A stretch of 6,919 nucleotides of DNA from Oxalobacteraceae bacterium UBA7693. Its GTDB lineage: Bacteria > Pseudomonadota > Gammaproteobacteria > Burkholderiales > Burkholderiaceae_D. Positions 5,227 to 6,919 of the stretch are shown piece by piece (the first letter of the stretch is position 1; the number at the start of each line of letters is the position of its first letter). Location of the stretch: contig DLGN01000292.1 of the NCBI GenBank assembly GCA_002482715.1, positions 13,450-20,368 on the forward strand, written 5' to 3'. Both the position numbers and the translations under genes were made by a program. The notes beneath the pieces are model-generated. The model ran no database searches and was not told where the DNA came from. It saw only the letters and a list, made by a program, of their open reading frames with translations.

Positions 5227-6771
5227 ATGATGCCAACAGAAACAACTCAACAACGCTGTGATCTCTTAATAGTTGGTGGTGGCGTCAATGGAGCTGGCAT
5301 TGCACGTGATGCCGCTGGGCGTGGTTTATCTGTCATCTTGTGCGAGAAAGATGATTTGGCATCACACACCTCGTCCGCATCATCTAAGTTGATCCATGGT
5401 GGCTTGCGCTATCTTGAGCATTACGAATTTTCCTTGGTTCGTAAGGCATTGATAGAACGTGAGAATTTGATGCGGATCGCACCGAATTTGATCGCTCCAA
5501 TTCGTTTCGTCATGCCCCATGTTAAGGGTTTGCGGCCATATTATTTACTGCGTGCAGGTCTTTTTATCTATGATCATTTAGCACGTCGTGAATTATTACC
5601 TGCGACGAAAAGTATTCGTTTTTCTGAACATGAGAGTGGTGTGTGCTTGCAAAGCCACCTGCAACGCGGTTTTGAATATGCGGATGGCTGGGTTGATGAT
5701 GCCCGACTCGTGGTGCTCAATGCGCTTGACGCGAAGGAACGTGGTGCGCAGATTTTGACCCATACCATTTGCGAAAAAATTCAGCCCTGTCAGGGGCGTT
5801 GGAAAGCACAGCTGAGCCAATTTATTGGTACGGATCGGGCGCAAACCTTGGACATTGATGCCGGAATGATTGTTAATGCGACGGGAGCATGGGCAGCACA
5901 GTTCCAGTCCCAGCTCGATGTCATTGGTTCGCGCAAGAAGCTGCGATTGATTAAGGGCAGCCACATCATCGTTAAACGTCTTTTCACGCACCAACACGCC
6001 TATCTTTTTCAACATCCCGATGGCCGGATTGTGTTCGCGATTCCCTATGAATCTGAATTCACATTAATTGGAACGACAGATTTTGAATATCAGGGCGATT
6101 TGAATCACCTGACAATTTCAGCGCAAGAAGTTGATTATTTATGCGAGCTTTGTAATCACTATTTTCAACAGCAAACATCGGCTGCTGACGTAGTACATAG
6201 CTATTCTGGCGTCAGGCCATTAGTGGATGATGGTCGTACCGATGCGCAATCGATCACCCGTGATTATCGTTTAGAGTTTTTGCAAGATCCAGCACCTGCT
6301 TTGCACGTGTTTGGTGGAAAAATCACAACGTATCGGCGGCTTGCCGAAGAATCAGTGGATCAGATTGCTGCACATTTAAATTGTCAGGCCTTGGCGTGGA
6401 CTAAGAATGCTTGCCTGCCAGGCGGCGATATTGTTTCTGCATTGCCCACTAATCAGAATGTCTTTGGCTTTAGCCAGTTTGTTGATCAGTGTCGCCAACA
6501 ATATCATTGCTTACCCGCAGAACTTGTCAGCAGGATGGCGCGTGCCTATGGAACACGGATTCACCGTGTTTTGGCTGGTTGCAAAGATGTCGCTTCAATG
6601 GGAGAGGAAGTCGTACCTGGTTTGTATGCATGTGAGCTAGCCTATTTACTTGACACAGAGTTTGCTCACAGTGCGCAAGATATCTTGTGGCGCCGAACTA
6701 AGCTTGGTTTGCACCTGCCAGTTACCGCGGGAGAAATCGTGGATGCCTGGATCAAACGCCGGCAAGCTTGA
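5227..6771 (+). CDS. glpD: Aerobic glycerol-3-phosphate dehydrogenase
   Basis: A 514-aa FAD enzyme that oxidises sn-glycerol 3-phosphate to dihydroxyacetone phosphate at the inner membrane and passes electrons to quinone; E. coli GlpD is 501 aa. The FAD-binding Rossmann segment is DLLIVGGGVNGAGIARDAAG (12-31), with the acidic Glu40 at the end of strand 2. Then come TSSASSKLIHGGLRYLEHYEF (split: TSSASSKLIHGG 48-59, LRYLEHYEF 60-68), RGFEYADGWVDDARL (147-161), VNATGAWA (216-223), LIKGSHI (241-247), SGVRPL (327-332) with Arg330 matching the substrate-binding arginine of the family, ITRDY (343-347) and FGGKITTYR (362-370). The C-terminal domain (about 390-514) carries ALWRRTK-like ILWRRTKLGL (486-495). 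ATG 5227 is followed directly by a second ATG, and neither has a recognisable Shine-Dalgarno sequence (the leader is AATAAAAATAATCTG). No glpF, glpK or glpR is visible. Probably controlled from the divergent region and by the FNR-type box. Confidence 0.97.
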   Translation: MMPTETTQQRCDLLIVGGGVNGAGIARDAAGRGLSVILCEKDDLASHTSSASSKLIHGGLRYLEHYEFSLVRKALIERENLMRIAPNLIAPIRFVMPHVKGLRPYYLLRAGLFIYDHLARRELLPATKSIRFSEHESGVCLQSHLQRGFEYADGWVDDARLVVLNALDAKERGAQILTHTICEKIQPCQGRWKAQLSQFIGTDRAQTLDIDAGMIVNATGAWAAQFQSQLDVIGSRKKLRLIKGSHIIVKRLFTHQHAYLFQHPDGRIVFAIPYESEFTLIGTTDFEYQGDLNHLTISAQEVDYLCELCNHYFQQQTSAADVVHSYSGVRPLVDDGRTDAQSITRDYRLEFLQDPAPALHVFGGKITTYRRLAEESVDQIAAHLNCQALAWTKNACLPGGDIVSALPTNQNVFGFSQFVDQCRQQYHCLPAELVSRMARAYGTRIHRVLAGCKDVASMGEEVVPGLYACELAYLLDTEFAHSAQDILWRRTKLGLHLPVTAGEIVDAWIKRRQA

Positions 6772-6919
6772 CTTTTGATAGCGCTAAGCCCATCGCAAAA
6801 ACGACATACTGAACAGGTTTCGAATAGAGTTCTGCCTTTAGTCATGCACAAAGCTTTACACATGAGGCTAAACAGTCAATCCGTACGCACTTTTTAACCC
6901 AGAATTTCCATGAGGATTT
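6772..6919. other. Non-coding tail after glpD
   Basis: There are 148 bases with no supported gene, no clear terminator and no strong promoter. An ATG at 6910 (ATGAGGATTT) opens a frame that leaves the window, but nothing like a ribosome site precedes it. A loose inverted repeat (TTTAGTCATG at 6837-6846 against CATGAGGCTAAA near 6861-6872) needs a bulge to pair and has no T-run after it. Confidence 0.5.

Noticed and set aside
5596..6015. Minus-strand open frame of 139 codons inside glpD
   Set aside because: Shadow of glpD; no motif, no ribosome site, and glpD is conserved throughout this span.
6837..6872. Loose inverted repeat around AAAGCTTT downstream of glpD
   Set aside because: Pairing requires a bulge and there is no T-tract, so neither terminator nor operator can be supported.
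6910..6919. Possible start of a new gene at the right edge
   Set aside because: Only three codons are visible and no ribosome site precedes the ATG.

Overview
The window looks like a piece of a betaproteobacterial chromosome, most likely Burkholderiales and possibly the Oxalobacteraceae (an Undibacterium or Herminiimonas type). This rests on family resemblance and moderate GC content. The clues are the chemoreceptor tip and its 'QQNAALVEEAAAAA' segment, a small hypothetical protein of a type I associate with betaproteobacteria, and the long-loop MHS transporter. No database search was possible.

Layout from left to right. (1) At 2-646 (+) is the C-terminal part of a methyl-accepting chemotaxis protein. 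It ends in a flexible Lys/Ala/Pro tail and a DWEEF pentapeptide, the xWxxF pattern that docks CheR/CheB. (2) At 721-1062 and 1111-1455 (+) are two tandem paralogues. Each is a signal peptide plus a TonB C-terminal-type domain with no membrane anchor. A textbook terminator at 1478-1510 closes this unit. (3) At 1592-2422 (+) is a fold-type IV PLP aminotransferase of branched-chain type. (4) At 2511-3053 (-) is a 180-aa protein of unknown function with a probable winged-helix-like N-terminus. (5) At 3268-4923 (-) is an MHS-family MFS transporter with a long periplasmic insertion, followed by its own minus-strand terminator at 3199-3230. (6) At 4924-5226 is an AT-rich divergent regulatory region. 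(7) At 5227-6771 (+) is glpD, the aerobic glycerol-3-phosphate dehydrogenase. The last 148 bases (6772-6919) hold no gene I can support.

The genes are mostly unrelated housekeeping or adaptive functions: chemotaxis, a periplasmic TonB-like pair, amino acid metabolism, solute uptake and glycerol catabolism. The densest unexplained signal is the 303-base region between the transporter and glpD. It carries a perfect inverted repeat with 11-bp arms over the likely glpD promoter. It also carries a second perfect inverted repeat with 7-bp arms and the same 13-nt spacer, centred exactly 50 bp away, and a perfect FNR-type box (TTGAT-N4-ATCAA) just before the glpD start codon. I see no defence island, CRISPR, RNA gene or mobile element, and no clear case for a wholly new multi-gene system.
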